Numbered from the stretch's first letter, positions 1 through 12,465 are shown. The stretch is DNA of 64,000 nt from Leucaena leucocephala (GCA_037074615.1 CM073537.1:19983989-20047988), one strand, 5' to 3'. Translations and numbers: made by a program. Notes: generated from the letters alone by a model not told the origin.

Positions 1-9
1 TTTCTCTGC

Positions 10-60
<51 letters not shown>
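1..60. repeat. (CT)n/(TA)n microsatellite
   Basis: A dinucleotide run of CT (about 16-43) passes directly into a TA run (about 44-60). It lies just upstream of the decayed Copia gag fragment. No gene signal is visible in it. Confidence 0.9.
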
Positions 61-104
61 ACTCTCTGTAAAGTTAACTTCTCTTTCGCCACCCAGAAAC
101 ACAT

Positions 105-724
105 TTGCAAGGGAGAAGCCTAGAAATAAATCTCATGAGGAATGGGCTTTGTTACACCAACAAGTTTGTGGTTACATCAAACAATGGATGGATGATACAC
201 ATTAGTGGGGAGACACATGCTCGAAAGCTCTGGAATAAGCCAGAGCAATTGTACGCGGGAAATAATAAATGCTTCCTAATTAAGAAGATGAAGTCATTGA
301 GATATAAGGATGGTGATTCAATGATAGAACACTTAAACAACCTTTCAGGTGATTCTCAACCAGCTTTTTTTATGGGACTTAAGTTTAATGAAGAAGTTCA
401 AAGTTTATGTCTTCTTGGCACCTTACTGGATTCTTGGGAGGCTTTCATAATGTCATTAACTAATGCTGCACCTGATGGAACTATGACTATGGATATTATT
501 AAGAGTGGCGTTCTAAACGAGGAAATGAGAAGAAAATCACACGGCTCTTTTTGACAGAGGCTCTAATTATTGAATACAAGGGGAAAAGTAAAAGTCGAGA
601 TCCTAAGAAATCAAGGAAAAATTATAAGAATTTTGAGTGTTATTACTGTGGAAAGGAAGGACGCATCAAAAAAATTTATGATAAATTGAAGGAAGAGAAC
701 AAGGAGGACAAGGGAAAGGAGAAG
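105..724 (+). pseudogene. Decayed Copia gag (UBN2-type) fragment
   Basis: This is the C-terminal half of a Ty1/Copia gag polyprotein (UBN2/gag-polypeptide family), which packages retrotransposon RNA. The stretch 210-535 reads as the usual helical gag segment: LWNKPEQLYAG, FLIKKMKSLRYKDGDSM, LDSWEAFIMSLTNAAPDG and LNEEMRRKS. A frame change near 551-554 moves the reading into a second frame. There a zinc knuckle appears as CYYCGKEGRIKKIY: the first two cysteines remain, but the histidine is Arg and the last cysteine is lost. No LTR, protease, integrase or reverse transcriptase was seen nearby. The reading continues without a stop into an FPF1-like segment at 728. Confidence 0.8.
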
Positions 725-727
725 AAA

Positions 728-963
728 AAGGTTCTGGTCTACTTGGCCACCGGCGAGGTGGTTTCTTCTTACAACTTTCTAGAGCAGATTCTCACTGGTT
801 TAGGGTGGAAGAGGTACTATGGTGAGTATCGTAGAGATGCAGATATGTACCAGTTCCACAAACAATCCTCCATTGCCATTATTTCTGTGCCCATTCAACT
901 CCATCTACATGGACCATATCGTCAACAAGAATCCCAATGACTACCAAGTCCACGAAATCTTGT
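728..963 (+). pseudogene. FPF1-like gene fragment fused in frame to gag
   Basis: FLOWERING PROMOTING FACTOR 1 proteins are plant-specific polypeptides of about 110 residues linked to flowering time and growth. The frame coming out of gag reads KVLVYLATGEVVSSYNFLEQ, then LGWKRYYG, YQFHKQSS and ISVP, which follows the FPF1 core from near residue 35 onward. About 5 residues are then missing and the frame changes at about 890. The FPF1 C-terminus resumes in another frame as FNSIYMDHIVNKNPNDYQVH (894-953). The FPF1 N-terminus (about 35 residues) is absent and is replaced by the lysine-rich gag tail. Because the C-terminus is out of frame, no complete FPF1 product can be made here. It is either a host gene fragment captured by a retroelement or an FPF1 copy whose 5' part was replaced. 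Family assignment rests on remembered conservation. Confidence 0.75.
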
Positions 964-1878
964 CAGTTTTTTCTCATCAGTTTCTGGTGTGTTTAATTTT
1001 CTGATGTGAGTGTGCTTTTAGTTGAGTTTGATTATTATGGAACCTTTAGTAGCAAAGGTTTGTTTGCTTGGCCACTGTACTGTTTTAACTATGAAACTAT
1101 AATTTTTAATATAGATGATCAATTATTAAATTTTATGAAAAATTTAAATAGTTTTTTTATAAAATATAACTTTTTTAAAATTATAGTTTTAGACCATCCG
1201 TTCGCTCGACTAAACGGAATGATGGATATATTAGTTGTGAGATTTTTTTTTATTTTTCTAATAAATTTGATTTATTAATTTTTAGCGAATTATGTGAACG
1301 ACAAATGATCCCAGTACAGTGCAGATCAATAAAGTTAACAGTTGATAACTAAGCAAAATTCTCATATATGGCATGAAGTGGGAAAAATTTTATAAATAAA
1401 TATTCATTAAATTTCTCCAGTATTATTCATAATTTGTAAATAAATATAATTTATTTAAAATTTTATATTTTTATATTATTATTGAAATGGATAATATTGA
1501 TTATATTGATATTAACTATTGACCATGGATTCGTGATTTTTGAATTGATCTTTGATGATGAACTTTGCCGGAGGAGGTAGATTTCAGTAGTAGCACTAGT
1601 CTTATTTTATTTTTTATTTTTTTTGTTACAAAGCACTAGTCTTATATTTGTTCGATAAAACTTTCATATATGAGTTCATGTTAGAGTACATAGAATTAAA
1701 GCTTCGTCTACTATAAAATACACGCCTGATTCAATCTACGAGACCCAATGTAATAGAGAAAATCAATGGCACAAGTACATTATCAAATACAAACGAATAT
1801 ACTGATATAGATTACAATTAAAATGAACCTAGAAAACAAAAACATATAAAAACTCTTGTTTACCAGATTCTAGACCAC
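964..1878. other. Intergenic, AT-rich, no gene seen
   Basis: This is AT-rich sequence with poly-T runs. I see no coding region, RNA gene or clear transposon ends. It includes the 3' flank of the START-domain gene on the minus strand. Confidence 0.6.
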
Positions 1879-4800
1879 TCAGCCCCGTGCAATTCTGCGC
1901 CCTGCACCTATTACCAATGCTTTCCCTACTGCACCACCGTGAATACCCAAAACCAGAGCAACAGTCCCACCAACAGCCAACCACTTCCAGTCCAAGCCGG
2001 GACCATCTTGTTTTCTCCTACTTCTAAGGGCTTGATCTCCCTCCTCCTGCCCTAAAGAACGCTCTGAAGACTCCATATTGCATATAGAAATCTTGGTTGT
2101 GATTCTTGCATTCAGTGCGCATCTTGACAAGGATGCCTCTGTTTTCCTAGCATTCTGATAGGCTCTCATTCCAGAGTGAAGTTTCTTAACAGCCCCCCAC
2201 ATTCCATGGCGGACGCCCAGCTTTGCGACGTCTTTGGGAATTCCCATGTCTTCATAATGTAAAAGGGTAACCTCACAGGCAGACATCTGTCCATCTCCTT
2301 TACGAGATTCCACTGCATCAATATTGTTTTTTACATGTTCAGAAGATGAAATAGAATTAATCCGTAAGTTACCATCAAAAAGCAAATAACAATAAAGAGA
2401 AATTGCCAACGATTCCTACCAGGCTTGATGACCCAACTGGAAAAATAGAGATCTACTCTTCTGGGCTTGTCTCGCTTGGGTAAACTTGGATAAGGCACTC
2501 CCTACAATAATGAAGCTGAAACAGTAAGAAACCTAGTGCTTATTAGCACCAAATAGGTTTACAGTAATATAAAAGAACAACAAATCGGAGGAAAACACAC
2601 ATAAGTTTACTATCAAGTTTTCTTACTAGGAATATACACCACCGGCATTATCTTAACAACACAAATTTTCACTCTAAACACTAAAAGAGAATGCGAGTTG
2701 CATTTCAATTCCAGGTTTTAATTTATCTGTTGAGAGAAAATGGCATCCCAATGCTCTTCTTCAGGACTATGATATTCCACACAGCCTATATAGTTGAGTA
2801 ACCACGAACTTAGAACCCAAATCCCCAACAGTAACGATTAAGGAGATTTCAATTCCAGTTACTATCCAATGTTCTTCTTCCCACTCAGATTCACATTCAG
2901 GCCTCCCAAGGCTCTTCCTAGATTGGAGCAACAATGTTATGATCGCACTGTCAGATCCCCAATAAGACATCACCACAAATCCCCTGATGTTGTTGTCCGA
3001 ATCAGAAAGTGTGGGATTGCCACAATCTAGATAGGAAGAAAGGAAAGAATTCTAGGAGGTCGAGCTGGGGGGAGAGAGAGAGAGATTGCCGGGATGGGAA
3101 AAGACAGAAGGCTCCTTGACACAGATATGGTGTGCACTTTTTTCTCCCTCTCTTTTCCTTTTGTTTTTTTGAAAAGAAGAAAATGTTAGTTAATAGAGTT
3201 GTTAGTAGAACAGAGATGCTAAAGAAAATAAGCCAAGCGTCTATTTTTAACAGAAGAACCTAATAACAAATATACATGTGATTTTATATAAGTTTTGCCT
3301 AAAATAATATCATATTATGAGTCAGTTACTAAAAGAAATGAGAAACTGATCATATAAGAGATTTTGTCTTGTAATTCATGATGCGCTTCTGGCTCCCATT
3401 TGAATTAAAGTGAAAAATTGAACCTCCCACTGAAATATTCTTAGATGAATAAGGCTTTTTTCCATAGTGATAGAAATAGAAGTGCAGAGGGCAGCCACGG
3501 TGAGATAAAAAGAAACAAAGTAAAGAGAAAAGGTTAAAAAACTGGGTAAATGGTGTTCTAACCCGTACCCTTGTCACACAATAGTATGAATTTCCAGCTT
3601 CCCATATTCTTCGAGCAATAACATATTCTCGATCACTACAGAAAAAGGGGAACTGCAGATTGGTTGAACAAGTGAGGCATGAGTAAACAATACGGCTACA
3701 AACAATTAACATAAACAAGTACCTTCGATCTTTGGCCCAGGTACCTTTTTTATCCAGTGAACAATCATTGTCCCTGTACGAGGGCATTCCTCCAAAACAT
3801 TGCAGTATGCCAACATAGGATCCCATTTAGGACGGAAGTCATCGTCCCAGAAGAAATCCCTGACCAACTCTGGCATCACATCTTCAAAGACAGTTCTACT
3901 GCGGTAAACTGTAGGACCAGTCTGATAACAAATTCAACATCAGCAGCTAATATCATTTTAGCTTAAAACTGCACAAAAGTAAATTAAGAATAGCTAACAG
4001 GCTTGAAACGCAAACACATACGAATGCTAATCAATCCCTTTCCAACAAGGAGGAAAAGGTGTCTCATAAAAAGCGCACAAAATTTCTATCCATTAATACA
4101 GGTGATGTATGTTCACATCCGATGATATGAAGGGAATAAAGGAAACAAATATTAAAACTCAACCAACCTCAGGCTCATGACGCCAAGCTTGGTAAGCCAT
4201 GTTCGGAGTTGACCTCTCCATCAAGCTTTGCCAGTCCATCACTCCATCCTTCCCTTCAAGAAGATGAAGCAGATGTTCCAAATCAACCTCATTAACAACC
4301 TGCTCTTTCTCACCAGCTTTAACATTGGACCTAATGCACGTGTCCCAACCCAATTTTAACATGAATAAATCACTCCATTCATCCTCAACTGATTAATCAA
4401 AATATATAAGCATGCTAATTATAAGCAAACATAACCAACAGCAAAGATACAAGAATTAAACACCACTTCCACAAGTAATACAATTACGATACAAGAATTA
4501 GTAATATTCCATTAGCTTTTGGGCAATTACCTTCTAAAGCTAATTTTAAAAAATAAACAATCTAAAAGTGAATCGTGAACAGACTGACTGGAACACAACA
4601 AGAGATAAACAGTGCAGCGTGAGGTAGTTTCCAATATTTGCCAAGCTTTACTACTCTACTCGAGTTTAAAGGTAGGACTTGTCAAAGTTATTAATCCAGT
4701 TCCCGACTTTTATTCATTGTCAACATGGCATCAGGCATGAATAAAATACGGGAATATGATCTGGTAGAACTAAATAATAAGGACTGTCAGTGGTTTGGAG

Positions 4801-5720
4801 AGATAACATGGAGGAGAACAAGGAAATTATTTAATACTCACATTTATATGTTCAACCAACTTAAGCATCCAGTCAAAATTTTAGCCATCACATTAATTCA
4901 ACTATGCATCGAAAACATTCTTCACCCACTACGTGAAAAGGGCATTCACAATTCAAAAACGTAGGGGGATTCATCGAGCAAAATACGAGCTTGACCACAA
5001 TGGCCAGCTCATCAACGCGGGTACTTCATTCAACCTCACAAAACCATTTATCAGCCACCCACACTTAGATTATGGAAGATGCCGACTTTATTAATGATAG
5101 CTGCGCAGATTGAATCATACATACGAATGGATTTTTACTTAAAATTCAGTCCTCGCGGCTAAAACCAGAAACACAATTCAGCGGAACTAATGTCCACAAT
5201 ATAATATATTTGAAGTAAAATCAATCTAACAAAAAGCAATAGAAAAAAAAAGCACCTACCCTGTAACCTCAATGCTTCCCTCTCCAAACTTGGGAAATGC
5301 CGCCGCAACATTTTCCAGTTGCGGGGGCCATACTGTTTGTCCTTTGCCCTTCCGCTTAAAATTGGACCAAATTGTGCGGCAAATGGAGAACGCAGACAGC
5401 GCTGTAAATGCCAACCACAACCTCCGAGCGCCAAAGCCCGGCGGAGCCGTCCAGAGGAACCGAAACTTACCACGGAGGCCGAGGAACACGATTCCCGTCC
5501 ACCGGGGCCTCCAGGACCAGCCGATAAACATGCCGATCATGACGGCGAGCCAAATCGGGACTGCACATAGCAGAATGTCAACTAATGTCTCGGTTATCGA
5601 AGGTCTCTTCAAAAAATCCATAAGATCAAAGAGAGGCTCTCCCATTTTTCCGGGCAGAAAATTTTCCCAAGAAATTGAAAGATCGCTTTCCTTCCTCCCT
5701 ATCTGACCCGGAGCAAACAA
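1879..5720 (-). CDS. Membrane-anchored START-domain lipid-binding protein
   Basis: This belongs to the plant 'polyketide cyclase/dehydrase and lipid transport' START group, which is thought to bind a lipid in a hydrophobic pocket while held at a membrane. Exons: 5720-5260, 4372-4168, 3921-3745, 3652-3569, 2501-2420, 2312-1879. All junctions are GT-AG and phases agree, giving 480 codons. Exon 1 encodes a hydrophobic anchor (LVDILLCAVPIWLAVMIGMF) and the family motif WSWRPRWTG. START signatures follow: GVMDWQSLMERSTPNMAYQ, then TVYRSRTVFED and FFWDDDFRPKWDPM in exon 3, FPFFCSDREYVIARRIWE in exon 4, GVPYPSLPKRDKPRR in exon 5 and VESRKGDGQMSACEV in exon 6. The C-terminus has a second hydrophobic segment (WLAVGGTVALVLG). 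The exon-2 acceptor is the third AG in a row; two upstream AGs break the frame. An alternative start is MGEPLFDLMDFL at 5645. Closest remembered relatives are At3g23080 and At4g14500. The biochemical ligand is unknown. Confidence 0.88.
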
Positions 5721-8299
5721 ATTCGAACTACATGGATCATCTCAATGCGGGAACGAAAGCGTGATCGTGTTTCGCGATTAATGAACAGAAAGGAAAGGCA
5801 TTCTAATAAAAGACGAAACATTTTCAGGGAGAGAGAGAGAGAGTAGAAATTTGTTAATAGGATAGCGTGGAACATTCCCCTCCGTCGATGCGCTGAGATC
5901 TATAGATACGTTAGGTTGGTTGTACGGCCATGAGTTGGACCTCGTGTTCACCGTCTGGCAAGTACCATCCGGTGGCGGTAATTGAAAAACAGGGAATACG
6001 CTCCATATGGCGCGTGATATGTGGAGGGAGGTGAGAGACTGTTTGTGGATTAGACTCTCGAATTGGGTTCCGACAAACTTGCAGGGCTTCGTAGAGAAAC
6101 AAAAGTAGTACGTACTTTTTAAAAACAAAAATGGGCCAGGCTTCATAGGTCCAAAATCAAACAGTTTAGAAATACATTAGTCCACAATGAGAGAAAAATG
6201 ATGAGAAAATAATCCAACCTTCTTTTTTTAATTTTTGTATAAAATTTTTTTGTAGTTAGGATAAAGTTCAAGTAAATCGGGTGGACAAAAAAATTTATAA
6301 AAAAAAGACCAGATGAGATTAGTTGGCAAAAAAATGAGACATACAATTATTTAGAGCGTATTCGATTCATGAGGATTACCACTTTATTGTAATTCCAGTC
6401 GCGACGCTTGAGGAGGCATCTTAACTCTTGGGTACTTAGGTTTATGTTTAAGGGTAATTAACCGCTCGCCCAACTTTATATTAGTATCGCCTAAGAGAAA
6501 ATGTGACTTTACCCTAAATTGTGGGTAAATCCAACCCTTTCCCAAAAATTATTATACCAAAATAAAATAAAATAAAATAAAAGACCAGATGAAAAATTTG
6601 ACCCAGTATTTCAGTTTGCTATTTTTTTAAAAACAAAGTCACCACTTTTTTTATGTTTCAACTTCAGGTAGCTATACTATAAGCATGTCATTTCAAATAA
6701 TATTTTTTTTTTATAATTGGACAACATGGGATTTATTTTTTTGAAAAAAAATTGTACATCGTAATTTAGTTGAAGAATTAATATAAAAATATATAATTTA
6801 ATTTAATATAATTAAAAAATAGAATAAAACTTAAATTTAGAAAATTAATTTGAAACCAGTGTTTACAGAGAAATAAGTAAGATTCAAATTTTAATGTAAA
6901 ACAAGATATTGGTTATATAAAGAGGATATGTTTGTGGGTGGGAGAGGGAAAAGCAGATGTGGACAGGGATTGGCAAGAAAATCAATCTTTCAGTCTTTTT
7001 TATTACAAGAGTGACTTTTGAAAGGTCTTTGTGAGATTTTTGTTTTTGGAAAAAATCGTCAAGTCGCACACAAAAAAATAAAAAATAAAAAAGCAAGATT
7101 GAAAGTGTTGTGGGAATGCATGAAATTATGTTGTAGTAGGTAATTCCAAAGGGCTTTATCGAGCATAGGAATCAACTTTATCTTTGTGTTTGTGATAACA
7201 CACTCGATGTGTCTCTCTTCTCTTTTGACTCCTCCCTACCCCCATACACACACACACACACACCATTTATTTGCTCACGCCTCAAACACTTCAATCTGAT
7301 GTCATTTCTCATCATTGCACCACCAAACATCCATGAAAACAAAGACCTAATTAACTTAAAATACTCAGCTTCAGGGACTAACCCTTATACATGACTTCTT
7401 TCTAGAACATGTTCAATTAATGGTCAGCAAACTCCGTTAAATTTATCAGTGACTTCACCTAATAGGATGAGACTTATATTCTATTGTGTTATGCACATAA
7501 ATGAAAGAAATGTACTATCCTTTGACCCCAAGTCATGTGCTATTATTTAATTTCCATTACTAAGGATCCGTATGTGGTGGGTCATAATAAAGGCTGAGAA
7601 TGAGATCCAACTGGAACAGTCCCACATGGTTCAAAAGTGAAGAATGCATGAACTAGGAGTCTTGAGGTTGGAAATAAAGATTTAAAAAAATTTCAGTTGT
7701 TTTTTTTTTAAAAAGAAGAAACTTTGATGATGGATTTGGTGCCAAGAATTTCTTCCTCCCTTCTGTGATGCATAAAATAAAGTGAAAGTTGGAAAACTAA
7801 TATTCTTTGCAACTCTCCACAAGCAAAGCCAATTTCACAACAATTCAACAGCCAAAAAGATACAGATATAGCTTTATCTCTGATGTTTGGTTTCTCTTTC
7901 TAGATCATAATCTCCCACCAGTCTGTTTTTGGACTGATAATTTCTTTGTGATAATCAAAACAGACATATCAACAAGCAAAACCTTCAAACACAAACGATA
8001 AGTATCATGATCAGATTGTTTGAAAGGGGGTGTGCAGAATGTTTGAAACTTGTTCATCAGAAGAAGGACTTTCCAGAGATGCTAAACACAAATTCAGAGT
8101 CAAAACGCAATTAATCATCCTTGAATATGCATATAGCCATTGGCATTTAATTCCCTCATTCAGAGCTGGGGTTTCAAAGTTGTTATTGCTGCTAAACAAT
8201 TAAGAACACAAAGAAATTCTGCAGAAAAAGTAACTATATATGAAGTGGTGCAAACTTACACGCCAAACAGCCATCAAACTTGAAAGCATGCTGCATCAG
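5721..8299. other. Intergenic region between START gene and MIR166
   Basis: It holds the promoter and 5' side of the START gene (with a GA run at 5828-5843), AT-rich sequence, a copy of a dispersed repeat (about 6365-6545) and a CA run at 7244-7262. Sequence below about 8300 is probably the 3' part of the MIR166 primary transcript. No protein-coding gene is supported. Confidence 0.6.
6365..6545 (+). repeat. Dispersed ~160-bp repeat, copy 1
   Basis: This matches three other places in the window (about 21320-21505, 30485-30680 on the minus strand, and 34100-34275). Shared blocks in order are AGTCGCG, GAGG-ATC, CTCTTGGGTAC, TTAGGTTTA, GGGTAAT, GCTCGCCC, TATTAGTATCG, CTAAGAG, a GATCGTGGGT-like block and CCTTTCCCAAA. 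No long open frame and no terminal inverted repeat were seen, so the class is unknown. Confidence 0.7.
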
Positions 8300-8416
8300 A
8301 GGAACGAACTTGAGCTGGGGGGAATGAAGCCTGGTCCGAGATCATTCAATGGCTGATAATTCTTTGATTCAGTGCAGAAGAATGGTCTCGAACCAGACAG
8401 CATTCCCCTCAACTTC
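8300..8416 (-). ncRNA. MIR166: MIR166 precursor hairpin
   Basis: miR166 silences class III HD-ZIP mRNAs and so controls organ polarity, meristems and vasculature. The mature miR166 (TCGGACCAGGCTTCATTCCCC in two parts: TCGGACCAGG and CTTCATTCCCC) lies on the minus strand at 8339-8319, on the 3' arm. The star (GGAATGCTGTCTGG then TTCGAGA) lies at 8406-8386, on the 5' arm. Pairing them leaves the usual 2-nt 3' overhangs, with two internal mismatches and two G:U pairs. The loop is 46 nt (8340-8385). The lower stem continues with GTTGAG against CTCAAG. A TATA box for the same strand stands about 90 bp upstream. From memory, Arabidopsis MIR166F sits beside UAH; here UAH is about 6 kb away. Confidence 0.95.
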
Positions 8417-8495
8417 ATGTGTGTGTGTGTGGGGTGAGAGAGAGAGAGAGGCTTTTGATATATTGATTTGGCCATGCATCGTTTTTCATGGGCCC

Positions 8496-8504
8496 TTATA
8501 TATA
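8496..8504 (-). promoter_or_regulatory. TATA box of the MIR166 primary transcript
   Basis: On the minus strand the sequence reads TATATATAAGGG. That would place transcription start near 8465-8475, about 50-60 nt before the hairpin. The GA run at 8434-8450 would fall at or within the 5' leader. Confidence 0.6.
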
Positions 8505-8549
8505 CGTGAGAAGGGAATGTGTGTGTGGGTCAGAAAGACAGACATATAG

Positions 8550-11500
8550 TGTCCCACGTTCTATGTCTCTTCCCGTTCTACACATGAAGCTTTCCACACA
8601 CGGATTTTAAAGTATTGTTGACTAACCTTGTTTTTGGTTCACAAGAAAACCAAAACCCTCGTTACTTTTTTTTACCTTGATGTTTTATTTTGGGCGAGGG
8701 AGGGTGAAAGCAAATTTAAAAAAAATAAAAATAAAACATCGCTATGACCCTCATTATCATTAGTCATAGACCACATGATTATTTATAAAGCTGTGTGTGG
8801 GATGATTAGTATTATTATGGAAGATGAATAGGAATAATTAAGATAAGGTTGTTGATGGTAAAACAAAAAGTAAAGGGAAGATGAAAATTAAATGGTTTCA
8901 AATCAAGAGAGGATTGGTGGATTAGTGATGCAAAAGGGAAGCGCTCTTTGAGCATCTGTTAAAGGACTTGCAAAGCCCCCTTTTGTGTCCTACCTGCCTG
9001 CCTTCCCTTTCTCTTACCAAACAAACAGTGCCTTCCAATTCCTAATTTCATCAATTTCTGTAATTTGTTGTGCACAGTTGTAAGTACTGTGTCGGTCTTA
9101 TCGTTCTTATAACAACCCAATTAGTAATTACTACAACCTTTTTCTTCCTGCTCTATCAATGCGGAATTGGTCAAAGCTTGTGAGTATTTCCGTTGTTAGT
9201 ATTAATAGTTATAGTACTTTTCTGAAAAAAGGAGACATTTACCTCCTAAAGTCAAAATATATCAAAATAGAATCGAGATTTTACTAAAAACAAAAAAAAA
9301 ATTCCATATATCATAAAAAGGTAAAAATAATATTATTCCGATTTTTAATATAAGACATATTTAACTAATTTGATTATATTAAGGATACTAATTAAGTTAG
9401 TTAATATAACATATTTTTTTTTAAAATAGCCTAACTATCTTTTTTTAATTCTCTTATTCCATCTCTTACTTGATTATTGTTGATAGAATATATATTTATA
9501 GGGGTATTTATTTTTAAAATAAGTTTTTTTGTTTGGAGAATTATGAAAAATTTATTTTAGAAGTTTTGTTAAATAACAGTAGTTATGTTTGTTAATATTT
9601 AATATAAACAACATCTTAATTAAATTTGAACTATTATGAAAAATGCATTCATTTGTAAATTGTACTATTCATAATTTGTAAGTTGTGCTATTTGCATGCA
9701 GATTATAAATATTATTAGCTAAATTATAGCATATTCTCCTTGGATCATTTCCTTATTAGATTGATATAAACTCCCTCAAGTCTTTAGTACAATATCTAAT
9801 TTGTCACACAAATTATACTATAAATTATATATTATATTAAGTATTGAAAGTATCATTATTTTCATATTTGATATATGATTATGTGTGTGTTTGGATAAGA
9901 TTTTAAAAAAATATTTATGGAAAAAATTTTTTAGACAGCTTACGAAAAATGGCTTTTACCGAATAGCTTATAAAAAAAAATAGTTCTGAATAAATAAATA
10001 TTTGGATATTTATTTTTAGAATAACTTTTTATATTGATAAATTACTAAAAAGACTATGATTTGATTAAAAGTAGGAGAGAGGAGATATGGTAGAGAAAAG
10101 AGAAGAGAAATGAGAGAGGATAGAGAGAAAAGAGAAGATATGGTAGAGAAGAGACAGGAGAGGGGGTAGAGAAGAGAGAGGAGAGAGAAGAGAGGGTAGA
10201 GAAGAGAGATGAGAGAGGAGAGAGTGTATAAGAAAAAGTAGGGATAATATAGTAATTTGATAGTCTATAAGCTCTTTTACTATTTTAAAAGCCAGTTTTA
10301 GTAGCCTATTCAAAACTATAGTTTAACCCAAAAGTATTTATGGACAAATATAACTGTTTATTTTAAAAATTTTCTAAATTGAGATTTGAGCCAGAAGCCC
10401 TTTTAAAATTTAAATTTGAGGATTTTCCAAAAAGGCCCCATACATATATACTTATTGGTAGTGTCCATTGTGAAGCAAGTTGTAGTTTGAAGATAGGCAA
10501 CATATTATTATTGGAGTGCTACATATTGCATTGATATATGATTATATACAAATTAAAATCATGCCATGCTTTAAAATTGCGAATATTACATGAATAGCGG
10601 GTGAAAGTAATAGGGGAATGATGATATATAAGGGTGTTTATAATTAAAGGAGCTGTCTTTTGTTTCCCACTTGAGAAAAGGGGAGAGAGAGGTGGGGGAA
10701 CCTTCATATATTCACGAAGTTGCCCCTTGCAAAGTCCTTTTATTTAAAGGAAAAACAAAAGTGGAATATAATTAAAGGTAGTTATGGACATGGCATCACA
10801 AGGATTCTATACTATGCGTTTGAGTGACACATGCTTTGTTACACGGGCAAGTATTAAATTGCTTTGCCCCCATCACTATATTTATTTGCTGTTTTGCAAT
10901 TTGTTAAGTTTTAATAATGTCACTGCTTGGTGGTTGATTGTCTGTTGTTTTAAGAAAGTTAAAAAGGGATAACATTGACTTTTATTATTTCCATGACAAC
11001 TTCATCAAACACTAGAGTAGGATAGAAGCAGTTCACTGCATTAATTTTGAACTCATGCATGCGGTCATCATTCTGATATAAAAGCAGTAAATGACGTAAA
11101 ATGGCTTGTGATGAATTTGCACTCGTTATTCTTTGTCATGAATTTGTACGTGCCGTGTTCACAGAAGAAATATTAGGGAATAAGAAGGAATAGGGTATTA
11201 TTGTCTTTTCAATTTTAAAAATACAGAAAATATTGTTTCTAAAGTGTCCTAATTCCTTTTCCCTTTTCTCTTAATAAAAAAAGTCCTTTTTAATATCCTA
11301 CTAAACAAGGCCTTGGTGTGTTCGAAAGTGTTGTTCAGTAAATCTTATAAAAATGATTTTTTCCAAACTTTTATGACCTTAAAACAATTTTGTGAACAAA
11401 ATGAAAATAGAATATATATTTAGAAATTTTTTATTGTTTTAATTCTTAAAAACAGAATTAATTGTTGAATATCGCAATTATAAAAACTAAATCATTGTGA

Positions 11501-12390
11501 TATCCGTATTTATAAGCTTAATTAGCTCATCTTTAAGTCAAATTAAGTCCTAATTATTTTAAATTTATCATAAAGAAAAGACCTCCCTCTAAATTATCGA
11601 TTAGACTTATCAGCCAACAGGGGAAAATAATCATCGATTAGGCCTATCGGCAAAAAAGAAAAAGGTTATTATTTCACCAAAAAAGAAGAACAAGAAAAAA
11701 AAAAAGTTATTTAGATCAGACCCACATTTTAAGTTTTAAACTCTTCTTGCTTTTGAAGCATTCGAATTTAATGCTCATATATAGTAATGTTCAGCATTGT
11801 TTGTTCACTGTGCCTCCCTAATTTTTCATTTTTAATAAGAAATATTATATCTCCCGCTAATTTTTCTCCCGATATTATGCTTGGCGACGAAATTGTAATT
11901 CTTCGCTAATTTAATTTTTTAGAGACGAACTTAAGATCCCTTATTAAATCACATTTTTCTAATAAATTTGTTATTACATAAGAAATTTAAAATATAAAGT
12001 GTATAATTTTTACAATTTATTTATTATTATTTATTTTATATATATGTAAAATAAAATAATTTATTATTTATTATTCGCTAAATCATTATTTTTTAAATCG
12101 ATCAATATTATATCTATATACAAGTTATTAACTATATTTATAAATCTTTGGCCAAAAAAATAACTATTTATAAATCAGGAATTGTTAAGCAGTCGTACAA
12201 AGGAGAGCCACAGGCCTTTTTTAATAAATAAATAAATAAATATGTGCAAGCAATGTATTAAAAACAGTGTGTTGTTTCACATAGATTCAGTTGTGTTGCG
12301 CTGTTAGGCGTCAACCGCCAAGATTATGATCTGGCGGGAGGGAACCAGTCTGTTTTTAAGTGGTTATTGGCGTCGTTAGCAAGCCGTAAT
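8550..12390. other. Long AT-rich intergenic region, no gene seen
   Basis: This contains the upstream region of MIR166, many A/T runs and a purine-rich block at about 10070-10232. I found no conserved protein segment or RNA gene. Short open frames here have no family resemblance. Confidence 0.6.
10070..10232 (+). repeat. Polypurine (GA-rich) imperfect minisatellite
   Basis: About 160 bp are almost entirely A and G on the plus strand, built from variants of GGTAGAGAAGAGAGA and GAGAGGAGAGAG. The minus strand reads as a meaningless Ser/Leu-rich frame (LLSPLSSLPPLLS), so that open frame is an artefact of composition. Confidence 0.8.
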
Positions 12391-12394
12391 CCCC

Positions 12395-12402
12395 TATAAA
12401 TA
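12395..12402 (+). promoter_or_regulatory. TATA box of the Alba gene
   Basis: TATAAATA in the context CCCCTATAAATAGCCCC stands 64 bp upstream of the ATG at 12466. That predicts transcription start near 12425 and a short leader. Confidence 0.75.
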
Positions 12403-12465
12403 GCCCCCTCCTTCCTTCTTCACGGAGCTTCTGAGAAAGAAAGTAGAAGAACAAAGTGTTATTCA

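Noticed and set aside
4373..4390. The first AG acceptor upstream of START exon 2
   Set aside because: Using it gives a phase that does not fit exon 1 (682 instead of 666 coding bases) and runs into a stop; the AG giving exon start 4372 restores the frame.
5272..5706. Plus-strand frame of 144 codons opposite START exon 1
   Set aside because: Shadow of the conserved minus-strand exon; no family resemblance of its own.
10065..10313. Ser/Leu-rich 82-codon minus-strand frame
   Set aside because: Produced by the polypurine tract; low complexity only.
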